A stretch of DNA of 34,681 bases from a virus, in the IMG/VR virus record IMGVR_UViG_3300048110_000435, positions 1 through 34,681 of that record. One strand, 5' to 3'. The notes under the pieces were generated by a model. That model did no database searches and was not told the origin of the DNA. It worked only from the letters and a program-made list of their open reading frames with translations. This document shows positions 5,934-12,781 of this stretch, piece after piece (the first letter of the stretch is position 1; every line of letters begins with the position of its first letter). The position numbers were made by a program, and so were the translations under genes.

Positions 5934-6423
5934 TTGGTTTTTCTATTAAATCATTAACAGTCTTCATAAGTCTATCCTTTTTTACTTTAGCTAACATACC
6001 TTTGGATTTATTATCATATTCTTTTATCTCTGATACAAGAAAATTATATCTACTTAAGAGGTCTTTATACTTTTCACTAATCTCTGTATACCTAACCTCA
6101 TATAGTTTTTCTACTGAAGCATAAGTATAGTCTTCATCAATTTGCTTAAGCTCCTCTTTAATTAAACGGTCAAGTTCACTATAATATGCAATAATCCTTT
6201 TATCATATGTTAACCAACCATCGAGTCTATCTAATGCATTTATAACACAAGCGTGATCTCTACCTACAAAATTACCTATAGATGCTAAACTCTCTTTTGT
6301 ATATAACCTACAGAATTTATAGTAGAATGCCCTGGCTTCAACGTATTCTCTTCTCCTAGTATCCCTCTTTGTATTAAGGTTAAAATATTTTTCTATTATG
6401 TTATTGATTAATTCTTGTCTCAT
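5926..6423 (-). CDS. DnaA domain IV-like DNA-binding protein
   Basis: 165 aa. Residues about 24-67 read as DnaA domain IV: REYVEARAFYYKFCRLYT, then a helix-turn-helix with the signature SIGNFVGRDHACVINALDRL, equivalent to the DnaA-box-recognition GRDH(S/T)TV(L/I) motif. No AAA+ domain is present. The C-terminal half (90-165) is a charged coiled-coil-like helix. It may recognise DnaA-type or phage-specific repeats at the origin, or redirect host DnaA. It lies in the replication operon. I see no clear consensus DnaA box in the non-coding regions, so the target may be the iteron array. That last point is inference. Confidence 0.8.
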   Translation of the reverse strand: MRQELINNIIEKYFNLNTKRDTRRREYVEARAFYYKFCRLYTKESLASIGNFVGRDHACVINALDRLDGWLTYDKRIIAYYSELDRLIKEELKQIDEDYTYASVEKLYEVRYTEISEKYKDLLSRYNFLVSEIKEYDNKSKGMLAKVKKDRLMKTVNDLIEKPIV

Positions 6424-6437
6424 CTTTAATTTTAATG

Positions 6438-6686
6438 TTAAATGTTATATTTACTATCTAATTCTAATGCTATTAATTTTAAATCTTTATAGGTTCTATA
6501 CTCTGCCTCACCTATAGCTTTCTGTATACCAGAACAAGCTTCATAGTTTTCTAAGCTTTCTTGTTGCTCAATTTCTAATTCTAAGTCATAGACAGGAACT
6601 CCTTCAAGCAAACTCAATATAGTTAAGTAATAGTACAAACCTTCTTCTTCTTTAAACCTAGAGGATTCCCCTGATTGTGTAGTCAT
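6438..6686 (-). CDS. Small acidic hypothetical protein, 82 aa
   Basis: Starts MTTQSGESSRFKEEEGLYYY. Acidic and helical, with LELEIEQQESLENYEACSGI in the middle. The ATG overlaps the 3' end of the exonuclease gene by 29 bases. It is followed after 14 bases by the DnaA-like gene. No membrane segment. Small acidic proteins beside a RecB-family exonuclease may act as nuclease regulators or DNA mimics, but nothing here proves that. Family not recognised. Confidence 0.65.
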   Translation of the reverse strand: MTTQSGESSRFKEEEGLYYYLTILSLLEGVPVYDLELEIEQQESLENYEACSGIQKAIGEAEYRTYKDLKLIALELDSKYNI

Positions 6687-7446
6687 TTATTTTACTGCGT
6701 TTATCAACAAAGTATTCTTTGTATGTGTTAGCACATTGTTTTACTTTGTCTCCACCAATTTCTCTTGTTTCATCACTGAGTTCAAATATACCAATATCTC
6801 CGGTACCTTTTTCAACAACAACATAAGTGAATTTAGTTACACCAAATAACTCACAATATATCCAACCCTGCATATCATAATGCCATTGATATTTAGCAGA
6901 CCTTTCCCAACCATCCAATCTTGCTGTAGTCTTAAGATCAATTAAATGACCATCCTTTAAATAGTCTGCCTTTCCTCGGAAGGGTAAACCATACAACTCC
7001 CCTATACCTGGAACCTCAGCTTTACCACCTGTGAGTAAATCATTAGAATATGTATTAAATCTTATAGCATTACAAAGCTCATTAGCCTTATTAAGCTCAC
7101 TAGAAAGCATAACTTCCTTACCTAGAGAATCAGCTTCCTTTTTAGCCTCCTTAAATTTAATGGTATTTCTACTAGCTACCTCCACAAAATTATATTTATC
7201 TTTTAAATTCTCCTCCTCCAATACAACAGTATGTATAAGTCTACCCTCCCTTAATGCAGGAGCATCAGAATTAATTACATTAGTTTTATTGAAGTAAGTT
7301 TTAGGTGACTTATATAAATCCTTTAATGCTGAAGAAGATAATGCATTCTTACCTAAGAATCCATAATAAAAGGAATCGTCATCCATCTTCTTGAGAAGTT
7401 CTTTAACGTTCCAGTTATTGTTATCAAATAGTTTAATTGTTTCCAT
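6658..7446 (-). CDS. RecB-family PD-(D/E)XK exonuclease (DUF3799/RecE-like)
   Basis: 262 aa. Residues in order: EGRLIH with H72, AEVPGIG with E144, FRGKADYL with D161, LIDLKTTA with D170-L-K172, and the RecB motif YDMQGWIY with Q193. This is the phage/prophage exonuclease VIII-like fold, which processes double-strand ends 5' to 3' to give single-strand tails. With the ERF annealase (11950) and SSB-like protein (11666) it forms a complete Red-type recombination set in one operon. Possible uses are concatemer formation, circularisation and repair. Confidence 0.85.
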   Translation of the reverse strand: METIKLFDNNNWNVKELLKKMDDDSFYYGFLGKNALSSSALKDLYKSPKTYFNKTNVINSDAPALREGRLIHTVVLEEENLKDKYNFVEVASRNTIKFKEAKKEADSLGKEVMLSSELNKANELCNAIRFNTYSNDLLTGGKAEVPGIGELYGLPFRGKADYLKDGHLIDLKTTARLDGWERSAKYQWHYDMQGWIYCELFGVTKFTYVVVEKGTGDIGIFELSDETREIGGDKVKQCANTYKEYFVDKRSKINDYTIRGIL

Positions 7447-7481
7447 ACAACTAAGCTACATTAATTTTTAGATATACACAA

Positions 7482-7730
7482 TTATTTACTTGTCAAATCT
7501 TTTTCATTCATATGAGCTTCTAGAATATATCCATCTAGTGGACTGATAATAGATATAGCTTTATATATTCTCCTACTCATATCCTTAACTTTCTTCTTTT
7601 CTGACTTTGCTGAATCTGTTCCTAAATTAGTATACATCCAAGCATCCTCTCTTAAGAGCTCATCAACTTTCTTTTTTACTGTCCAGGTCTTGTATCCCTG
7701 AATCTTTCTTATCCTTTCGTCTGTTATCAT
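7482..7730 (-). CDS. Hypothetical basic helical protein, 82 aa
   Basis: Starts MITDERIRKIQGYKTWTVKK. Predicted all-helical and lysine-rich (DSAKSEKKKVKDMSRRIYKA), with a short hydrophobic end. Its first 68 bases overlap the end of the preceding small gene in another frame. The gap to the exonuclease gene is 35 bases. Family not recognised. Basic charge and neighbours suggest nucleic-acid association. Confidence 0.65.
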   Translation of the reverse strand: MITDERIRKIQGYKTWTVKKKVDELLREDAWMYTNLGTDSAKSEKKKVKDMSRRIYKAISIISPLDGYILEAHMNEKDLTSK

Positions 7731-7824
7731 TTTCTAATTTTTCTATCTTATATAAAGCTACAGCTAATGCCTGTTGAATAATCTTTATATCCTTCTGCAT
7801 CATAACTAATGTACTTTCTTTCAT
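7663..7824 (-). CDS. Small helical protein, 53 aa, overlapping its downstream neighbour
   Basis: Starts MKESTLVMMQKDIKIIQQAL and ends DSGIQDLDSKKES. A coiled-coil-like heptad pattern runs through the first 35 residues. Its ATG overlaps the stop of the MazG-like gene as ATGA (7821-7824), the best evidence it is translated. The last 22 codons share DNA with the next gene in a different frame. Similar short coiled-coil peptides occur in phage replication operons, but I cannot assign a role. Confidence 0.55.
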   Translation of the reverse strand: MKESTLVMMQKDIKIIQQALAVALYKIEKLENDNRRKDKKDSGIQDLDSKKES

Positions 7825-8084
7825 TTCTGTCTCTTTAACTTTTCAATATATAAAGTAGCATCCATAAGTTCCTCCTGTAGATGATTAAGGAATTTATAGA
7901 ATCCATCAGGAGAATCATATAAAGTAGTACCATACTTTTGTATACCATCTCTACTTCTAGCCCTCATTGTATTTATTACATCTTCAACTATAGGGTCTTT
8001 AGGTAAATGCCTATACCCTGTAGAATCTGAAGTCCATTCTCCGGACTCCACCATTTCATTATATTTTTTTATACTATCACTCAT
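7821..8084 (-). CDS. MazG-like / DUF550-type NTP pyrophosphohydrolase-like protein, 87 aa
   Basis: The C-terminal half carries RSRDGIQKYGTTLYDSPDG and then a helix HLQEELMDATLYIEKL. The EELxDA helix plus the upstream YGTTL turn is the layout of phage MazG-like all-alpha pyrophosphohydrolases, which clean nucleotide pools or hydrolyse (p)ppGpp-like nucleotides. It is shorter than the usual family members and retains only part of the metal-binding acidic set. It may be a reduced enzyme or a structural relative. Coupled by ATGA to neighbours on both sides. Confidence 0.6.
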   Translation of the reverse strand: MSDSIKKYNEMVESGEWTSDSTGYRHLPKDPIVEDVINTMRARSRDGIQKYGTTLYDSPDGFYKFLNHLQEELMDATLYIEKLKRQK

Positions 8085-8164
8085 TTAAAGAAAAAATAAA
8101 ATAATTTAACAATCAACCACTCGATAAGCCTTAAAGCTATATAACCTGCTATAAATTCATTCAT
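8081..8164 (-). CDS. 27-aa single-span membrane peptide
   Basis: Begins MNEFIAGYIALRLIEWLIVK and ends LFYFFFK: one hydrophobic helix with a lysine end. Both ends overlap neighbours as ATGA (8161-8164 and 8081-8084), so it fits a coupled chain exactly. This makes chance unlikely despite its size. It would be a very small inner-membrane peptide expressed with the replication genes. Role unknown; host takeover, superinfection exclusion or replisome anchoring are all possible. Confidence 0.6.
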   Translation of the reverse strand: MNEFIAGYIALRLIEWLIVKLFYFFFK

Positions 8165-8541
8165 AATATTTCTGCATCTATTACATCTAAAAGGGCTATC
8201 TCTTTATCTATAGGTGTTCTATCTATAAATTGAGTTGTAGCCCTTATCTTTTTTATAAACCAATTAGGTTTAACCTTATAAAGATTAAATCTAAATATAC
8301 CTTCTGGAGTAGAATTTATATAATATGGAATATCAAGATTATCTTCACACTTTTCAATCATTGAATCAAACTTTCTCTTTTCAATTAATAGATCACCGTA
8401 GTGCTTCTTTCTACATTTAAGTTCTATTCTATGATATGCTTTCGGACTATAGCAATCCCATTTACTTATTTTGCTTTTAGCCATAACTAAATCAGGATAA
8501 TAACTTTCTCTTAGATATTCAAAAAGGTCCTTCTCTATCAC
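8161..8541 (-). CDS. PD-(D/E)XK-like nuclease or resolvase, 126 aa
   Basis: Residues 29-44 show the fold's core: D29 in KWDCY, then HRIELKCR with E40-L-K42, followed by the helix KHYGDLLIEKRKFDSM. This is the compact phage/archaeal Holliday-junction-resolvase-like or VRR-type arrangement. It could resolve branched DNA made during recombination-dependent replication. Coupled by overlap with genes on both sides. A second, different PD-(D/E)XK protein lies at 9937-10377. Confidence 0.65.
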   Translation of the reverse strand: MIEKDLFEYLRESYYPDLVMAKSKISKWDCYSPKAYHRIELKCRKKHYGDLLIEKRKFDSMIEKCEDNLDIPYYINSTPEGIFRFNLYKVKPNWFIKKIRATTQFIDRTPIDKEIALLDVIDAEIL

Positions 8542-8972
8542 AAATATTCCTTATATAATCTCTCTAACTTCTTTAACCTATTTCTAACACAAGAAGGACA
8601 TCCACTAGGTGAATCAGAAGTATTAAATACTCTGTTATAAGTACTGTATAAATCCTTAACTTCTCCTGCAGTTATACTTTTAGATTCCCAATTCTTATCA
8701 GAGAAAAATTTACCTAAGTGATCAAATTCATCTTCTGTAAAGCAATTAGGTTTATTATAAGGAAAAAGGTAATTGAGTTTATCTTTTCTCTCACTGCACC
8801 CACAGTCCTCTCCTGCTAGAAATTTAACCACCTTCTTAATTCCTGTGGCCTCTGTTATTTTTTCTACTGTGTCTCCAACACCTTCAGAAGTATTCTCATA
8901 TTTATTCACCCAATCCTTATAACGTTTAGTTCTCTTATCTTTTGGCTTTGGTGGTATTTGTTTTTCACTCAT
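8538..8972 (-). CDS. Cysteine-motif hypothetical protein, 144 aa
   Basis: A basic Pro/Lys-rich N-terminus is followed by an amphipathic helix (GIKKVVKFLAGEDCGCSERK) and five cysteines: C57-x-C59, C77 and C125-x2-C128. The arrangement suggests one zinc site pinning the helical C-terminal domain. Segments such as LNYLFPYNKPNCFTEDEFD are familiar to me from unannotated proteins of Bacteroidota phages, but no function is known to me. Coupled by overlap to both neighbours. Confidence 0.75.
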   Translation of the reverse strand: MSEKQIPPKPKDKRTKRYKDWVNKYENTSEGVGDTVEKITEATGIKKVVKFLAGEDCGCSERKDKLNYLFPYNKPNCFTEDEFDHLGKFFSDKNWESKSITAGEVKDLYSTYNRVFNTSDSPSGCPSCVRNRLKKLERLYKEYL

Positions 8973-9088
8973 ATCTTGTTATTTTTAAAATACATATACA
9001 TATTAATTATCTCCTGGGAGCTCATACCTTCTATATCCTCACTCATAGCATTATACCATTCTAAGAAGTCTAGCAATTCCCCCTCCAT
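8969..9088 (-). CDS. 39-aa acidic peptide
   Basis: Starts MEGELLDFLEWYNAMSEDIE and ends MYMYFKNNKI. Acidic and helical. The ATG overlaps the stop of the sigma-like gene as TGATG (9086-9090), and its own stop overlaps the next ATG as ATGA (8969-8972). Exact coupling at both ends and protein-like composition make this a real gene. Being right after the sigma-like protein, it could be an anti-sigma or co-factor peptide. That is inference only. Confidence 0.65.
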   Translation of the reverse strand: MEGELLDFLEWYNAMSEDIEGMSSQEIINMYMYFKNNKI

Positions 9089-9660
9089 CACTCATCCATT
9101 ATTAAATCAAAATCTCCATTCAGATAGTCCTCAAAGTCCTCTCCAAACTTACCTTTAATTATCTCTTTATAATTCTTGCAGCTATTAAATATAGAAGTGA
9201 CAGATATGTTAGTTTCACTTGCTAATTTACGCATACTCATATCTGTATTGTAGTATAAGTTGAATAGCTTTTTATCATACCAATAATCCCAAGAGTTAAC
9301 CTCTTGACTTATCTTATTTAAAATATACTCCTGGGCCTCTTCCTTCTCATAATTAACTTCTTCATATATGGCCCATTCTGGAGTATCAAATACATACTCA
9401 CCGTTATAGTCATCTATCTTATATACGGTGTGTTTAGATTTAGCTTTATTATAGTCGCTCCAAAGGTTCTTTATAGTTATATAAACATAAAACTTATTTA
9501 CCTCTGTCTCATTATACATTATTTTCTCAGGATTGTTTACATACTTGTTGAGTCTAAGATATGTCTCGTGGATAAAATCCTCGACCATATATTTAGGGAT
9601 ACCTATTGATAGTCCCATAGCGACCCAGGTCGTATGATTTTTACTGAGAATCTCTAACAT
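9088..9660 (-). CDS. Sigma-70-like (ECF-type) transcription factor
   Basis: 190 aa. The region-2-like part, MVEDFIHETYLRLNKYVNNP with KFYVYITIKNLWSDYNKAKS, has the helical layout of sigma region 2. A linker of about 50 residues leads to a region-4-like helix-turn-helix: KLFNLYYNTDMSMRKLASET followed by NISVTSIFNSCKNYKEIIKG. The acidic tail ends DLIMDE. It could redirect host RNA polymerase to late phage promoters. The likely target sequence is unknown; the iteron-like repeats are one candidate. Sequence similarity to sigma is judged by eye. Confidence 0.65.
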   Translation of the reverse strand: MLEILSKNHTTWVAMGLSIGIPKYMVEDFIHETYLRLNKYVNNPEKIMYNETEVNKFYVYITIKNLWSDYNKAKSKHTVYKIDDYNGEYVFDTPEWAIYEEVNYEKEEAQEYILNKISQEVNSWDYWYDKKLFNLYYNTDMSMRKLASETNISVTSIFNSCKNYKEIIKGKFGEDFEDYLNGDFDLIMDE

Positions 9661-9808
9661 TAACTGGTATATGTATAAAAACTATTCCTAAACTAATCCT
9701 GATTAAATCGAAGACAATGCTTCCATTATCAAAATCACTATGCTCAACATCTTCTAGATAATCAACACCTAAAAGAAATCCTTTTATTAATTCAAATTGT
9801 ATATTCAT
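9641..9808 (-). CDS. Small hypothetical protein, 55 aa
   Basis: I start at 9808 (MNIQFELIKGFLLGVDYLED) rather than at an upstream in-frame ATG. This ATG overlaps the stop of the preceding peptide as ATGA and has an A-rich leader. It ends HIPVNVRDSQ and overlaps the sigma-like gene by 20 bases. Mixed hydrophobic and acidic sequence with a possible weak membrane-associated stretch (SIVFDLIRISLGIVFIHIPV). Family not recognised. Confidence 0.65.
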   Translation of the reverse strand: MNIQFELIKGFLLGVDYLEDVEHSDFDNGSIVFDLIRISLGIVFIHIPVNVRDSQ

Positions 9809-9927
9809 ATTATAACTCTTAATTTTTTTAATACTACTAACATTATGTATGACCATAAAGTGCTTGTCATAAAGAAGCCTACTATTAAGACTCCTGATAA
9901 TAAAAACTTTTTTATTAATTGTATCAT
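9805..9927 (-). CDS. 40-aa single-span membrane peptide
   Basis: Starts MIQLIKKFLLSGVLIVGFFM and continues TSTLWSYIMLVVLKKLRVII. One hydrophobic helix flanked by lysines at both ends. Begins 9 bases after the resolvase-like gene stop, and its own stop overlaps the next ATG as ATGA. With 8081-8164 it is one of two tiny membrane peptides in the replication operon. Function unknown. Confidence 0.6.
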   Translation of the reverse strand: MIQLIKKFLLSGVLIVGFFMTSTLWSYIMLVVLKKLRVII

Positions 9928-9936
9928 TTTCTTGGA

Positions 9937-10377
9937 TTATAATTTGTCTAGTATAAGTTCTACAACTCTATCACATTCTTTTTGATTTTGTGGTTTATAA
10001 AGAGTGTGATCAGGATATTGTTTAGATATTAATTTTTTAAACAACTTCCATCGCATCGGAAAGGATTCATTAGCTCTACCTTTAGTTTCAATAATAAAAT
10101 CCTTACCTATAAAATCAGGAGTATATTTAATAGGTAGTATCTTCTTTGAACCCCTATTTGTAAAATCTCCCTTACTGTTAGATTGTCTCTCGTATGACTC
10201 GTTAGTGAAGTGAAATGATTCTGAAAGAATAAACGTTTCACCTTCATATTCTGCATTTATTTTATTTTTCTTTAAAGCTATATACATATATCTTTCTAAT
10301 CCAGAGGCAAATTTAATACCATCATAAGTTATCTTTTTTGATTGTACCGGTCCTCTCTTTTTTGATCTTCTCCTCAT
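9937..10377 (-). CDS. PD-(D/E)XK endonuclease (DUF1064/T7 endonuclease I-like)
   Basis: 146 aa with a very basic start (MRRRSKKRGP). Catalytic residues by pattern: E28 in SGLERYMY, D88 in KYTPDF, E97-T-K99 in IIETKGRA, then the helix RWKLFKKLI. This is the arrangement of small phage endonucleases that cut branched DNA or act as Holliday-junction resolvases. It lies directly downstream of the RecA-like ATPase. A role in debranching replicative DNA before packaging is likely. Confidence 0.8.
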   Translation of the reverse strand: MRRRSKKRGPVQSKKITYDGIKFASGLERYMYIALKKNKINAEYEGETFILSESFHFTNESYERQSNSKGDFTNRGSKKILPIKYTPDFIGKDFIIETKGRANESFPMRWKLFKKLISKQYPDHTLYKPQNQKECDRVVELILDKL

Positions 10378-10384
10378 TAATAAA

Positions 10385-11218
10385 TCATATCCTTAAATAC
10401 TTGTCTCGGTCTATGTTCTCTGGCACAGACTCTAATATATTAGGTAGACCGTTAAAGTCAACCTCAAATGCAAACTTGTCAAAAGGGAAACCCCTGCTTC
10501 GCATACACTTTACAACTGCTATATTCTTTTGTTCTGTTAATTCTAATGATATTTGAGTTTCTGCTTTTTTCTCCAAGAAAGAACCTAAGTGTCCTGTAGG
10601 CTTCTCGGAATTCCAATTCGAATGAATTGCTGTCATTATATGGATGTTCAGCTCTTGAGTCCATTTCATTAAATATTGTACCACCTTACTTGATTCTTTC
10701 AAATCATTACTGTCAAACATAAGGTCGGCAATACCGTCTATTATTACTAACCCAATATCCTTAGTTTTGTTCAAGTGCCAATCCATAAAGTCTAATCTCT
10801 CCATAGGTGTGTACTGTCGTAAAGCATATGTAAGATAGTCATTTGACTCTCCACAAACATCTGTTATTCTGCGAAATACCTTTTGAGCGTGAAACCTACC
10901 TTGTTCTGTGTCATAGTGTATTAACTTCTTATTCTTTCTATGACCTGTCATTCCTTTGGTCCTATCGGTTTCTCCGTTCATATAGGCCATAGCCACTAAC
11001 GAGAGGAAAAACGTTTTCTTACTCTTTGGAGGAGCCTGTACAAAGCTGAAGTTACCATAACTACCAATCCCAATGGGGACAGGACTATTACCACTAGTGA
11101 AGCCAAAAGAGACTGCCAGGGGCGGTTGCGATAATTCTCCCTTAGGATCGACATAGCTGTCTTCCAGGATTCTTTCATATTTTGTTTCATAATCAATTTT
11201 ATGCTGTTCCATAATCAT
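10385..11218 (-). CDS. RecA/RepA-like replicative ATPase with degenerate Walker A
   Basis: 277 aa. A P-loop-like turn occupies residues 62-69 (APPKSKKT), where the two consensus glycines are replaced; the KS-KKT form is familiar from RepA-like ATPases of Bacteroidota elements. HYDTEQ at 101-106 has a candidate catalytic E105. Walker B is IGLVIIDGIADL with D161. A sensor-like AIHSNW follows. It probably forms a hexameric helicase or a strand-exchange ATPase. No primase domain or separate primase was found. An alternative start is M3. Confidence 0.75.
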   Translation of the reverse strand: MIMEQHKIDYETKYERILEDSYVDPKGELSQPPLAVSFGFTSGNSPVPIGIGSYGNFSFVQAPPKSKKTFFLSLVAMAYMNGETDRTKGMTGHRKNKKLIHYDTEQGRFHAQKVFRRITDVCGESNDYLTYALRQYTPMERLDFMDWHLNKTKDIGLVIIDGIADLMFDSNDLKESSKVVQYLMKWTQELNIHIMTAIHSNWNSEKPTGHLGSFLEKKAETQISLELTEQKNIAVVKCMRSRGFPFDKFAFEVDFNGLPNILESVPENIDRDKYLRI

Positions 11219-11627
11219 CCTTAGTATTGAAAACTAAAACGTCTTTAACAAATAAGGATATAGCTTCAGAAACTTCTCCTACACCATTTATCTTATTGTC
11301 ATTCTCAATATTTATACCTCTAATATTGTTTTCAATGCTTAAGTAATTATATTCAGAAGGTGTGTTTAAAATAAAAGCTAATTTATTTAAAAGGATGTGT
11401 TTTATAAAATCATAACTAACCTTATCTAGTTTTGACTCATTCAACTCAATCATATGGTCTATATACCAAGAAGCTAATCTTTCTAAATATTTTGTTTTAT
11501 CCTTGTAATTATTGTCTAAAAAAGTACAGTGATCTAACAAATTATTAAATGCTTCTTTTACCCTCCAAGGAACATTCTTCTGTTCTGATAAGTATTCGGA
11601 CAATACATTAATTCTTTTCTCTATCAT
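11199..11627 (-). CDS. Hypothetical protein, 142 aa
   Basis: The start at 11627 (MIEKRINVLSEYLSEQKNVP) is chosen because an earlier in-frame ATG at 11654 lies inside the terminator hairpin 11631-11657 and its extra residues are translated hairpin. The protein is helical: residues from WRVKEAFNNLLDHCTFLDNN onwards form amphipathic helices, and the end is acidic. It overlaps the RecA-like ATPase start by 20 bases, as a helicase loader or partner would. No family recognised; the loader idea is inference. Confidence 0.75.
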   Translation of the reverse strand: MIEKRINVLSEYLSEQKNVPWRVKEAFNNLLDHCTFLDNNYKDKTKYLERLASWYIDHMIELNESKLDKVSYDFIKHILLNKLAFILNTPSEYNYLSIENNIRGINIENDNKINGVGEVSEAISLFVKDVLVFNTKDDYGTA

Positions 11628-11630
11628 AAT

Positions 11631-11657
11631 AAAAAAGGGTGACCGTAAAGCCACCCT
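11631..11657 (-). terminator. Intrinsic terminator after SSB-like gene
   Basis: Minus strand: AGGGTG (11657-11652), loop GCTTTACGGT, CACCCT (11641-11636), then T residues (to 11631). It sits 8 bases past the SSB-like stop and 4 bases before the next start. It probably makes the promoter-proximal genes (64-aa, ERF, SSB) more abundant than the replication genes beyond. The loop is nearly identical to that of the terminator at 21661-21690. Confidence 0.85.
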
Positions 11658-11665
11658 GATTTAAT

Positions 11666-11938
11666 CTACCAAGGCAAATCATTAGAAACAGCCTCTTGCT
11701 CTTGTTTTGGCTGATTACCAACTCCTGCAGTTCTTCCATTACCTAAATAAACTCTAGGTGTTTTGGCATCTCTCTCTTCTTTAGTTTGAGACATAATGAT
11801 TGAGGAGTTATTACCAAATTGGTCCACCTCATCATTTATAAACATAGTTATATTTACATAACTACCTTTCTTACCTTTAATAATTTTAGACTTCTCTATC
11901 TTAGTTAAGTCTATACTCGCATTTACAATTGTACTCAT
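11666..11938 (-). CDS. SSB-like protein with DLPW tip
   Basis: 90 aa. A basic central segment (KIEKSKIIKGKKGSYVNITM) leads into beta-rich sequence and a Gly/Gln/Glu linker ending NDLPW. The C-terminal acidic-Pro-aromatic tip resembles the DLPF/DIPF tail by which SSB recruits partners. The OB fold itself is not obvious at this length, so this is an inference from the tail, the basic strand pattern and its place directly after the ERF annealase. Followed immediately by an intrinsic terminator, which implies high relative expression. Confidence 0.55.
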   Translation of the reverse strand: MSTIVNASIDLTKIEKSKIIKGKKGSYVNITMFINDEVDQFGNNSSIIMSQTKEERDAKTPRVYLGNGRTAGVGNQPKQEQEAVSNDLPW

Positions 11939-11949
11939 AATAAAAATAA

Positions 11950-12504
11950 TTAATTAATTAAACTTTCTAACTCCTTTTTAAGTGTAGAAGTAACACTATA
12001 CTTTTGAAATACTCTGTTGATATCTCCATTCTCTTCAATATACTTCTTAACTCTATCGAAAGAAGGACTACCTTTAGTCAACTTTTCTTTTGCTATCGTA
12101 GTAGTTTTATGGTCATTTGTTGCATCAGAATCTTTTGTGTCATCCAATAGAAATAAATTCCCTAAAGCATACTTTTTAGCATAAGAAGATGCTGCTCCAG
12201 ACTTCTGTGGCATCTGCATACCCTTTGCATTCATTTCTATAAATGCATCATCCTGAGCTTCTATAGTTGAATTTGGGTCTTCTGTATCAATTATTTTTGC
12301 AGTGGACCTAACACAAGGTAAACCACAAACATCAATAGTTTCATTACTTACCTTTACAGCAGCTTTATGCTTTTTAAGATAAGGTTTAAGTGCTTCAAGA
12401 ATATCTTCTGCACTTCTATATTTATAATTACCAAACTTATTAGTTTGATTCTTTGGAGCCTTAATCTCCGTTTGTATTGCTAATAGTTTTTCTGCAATAT
12501 TCAT
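11950..12504 (-). CDS. ERF-family single-strand annealing recombinase
   Basis: 184 aa. The N-terminus is characteristic of the family: MNIAEKLLAIQTEIKAPKNQ, then NKFGNYKYRSAEDILEALKP and LKKHKAAVKVSNE. The core continues through the region QKSGAASSYAKKYALGNLFL, typical of ERF. The C-terminal 50 residues are a charged helical tail. It anneals complementary strands exposed by the exonuclease (6658-7446) and is helped by the SSB-like protein 11 bases downstream. Confidence 0.9.
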   Translation of the reverse strand: MNIAEKLLAIQTEIKAPKNQTNKFGNYKYRSAEDILEALKPYLKKHKAAVKVSNETIDVCGLPCVRSTAKIIDTEDPNSTIEAQDDAFIEMNAKGMQMPQKSGAASSYAKKYALGNLFLLDDTKDSDATNDHKTTTIAKEKLTKGSPSFDRVKKYIEENGDINRVFQKYSVTSTLKKELESLIN

Positions 12505-12514
12505 AATATATAAT

Positions 12515-12709
12515 TTAATCGATTATTAATTCTTCCTTAACTATTTCCTTTCTAACAACGTCCTTATACATATCAGGACATTCAGGATCAGTTACCTCAA
12601 ACAAGAAAGTTCTAAGTCTATCTATTTCCTTGCTCTGTTCATTAGTCTTCCCCTCTAGAGCAGCTATTCTAGCTGTAAAGTAAGATGATAAATCATAAAA
12701 ATGTTTCAT
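12515..12709 (-). CDS. Small coiled-coil-like protein, 64 aa
   Basis: Starts MKHFYDLSSYFTARIAALEG. A heptad-like helix (NEQSKEIDRLRTFLFEVTDP) and an acidic end follow. It is the first gene of the replication operon, 24 bases below the -7 element of the candidate promoter. Family unknown. First-gene position suggests early expression and perhaps regulation. Confidence 0.7.
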   Translation of the reverse strand: MKHFYDLSSYFTARIAALEGKTNEQSKEIDRLRTFLFEVTDPECPDMYKDVVRKEIVKEELIID

Positions 12710-12732
12710 AAATGATATTTTTATCTAAATTA

Positions 12733-12766
12733 CAAAAAAATACTTATCTACAAATATTTTAACAAA
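12733..12766 (-). promoter_or_regulatory. Candidate Bacteroidota-type promoter of the replication operon
   Basis: Minus strand carries TTTG (12766-12763), a 20-base spacer, then TATTTTTTTG (12742-12733), a slightly lengthened TAnnTTTG -7 element. It lies between the lysis-operon terminator (12782-12816) and the first replication gene (start 12709). Placement is ideal; the -7 fit is imperfect. Confidence 0.55.
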
Positions 12767-12781
12767 CTTTAACATTTGAGC

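Noticed and set aside
10479-11196. Minus-strand frames nested in the RecA-like ATPase gene
   Set aside because: They overlap fully with a gene holding conserved motifs and lack start/stop coupling of their own.
11627-11654. Extended N-terminus of the 142-aa protein (start at 11654)
   Set aside because: The extra residues are translated from the terminator hairpin 11631-11657. The ATG at 11627 lies beyond it.
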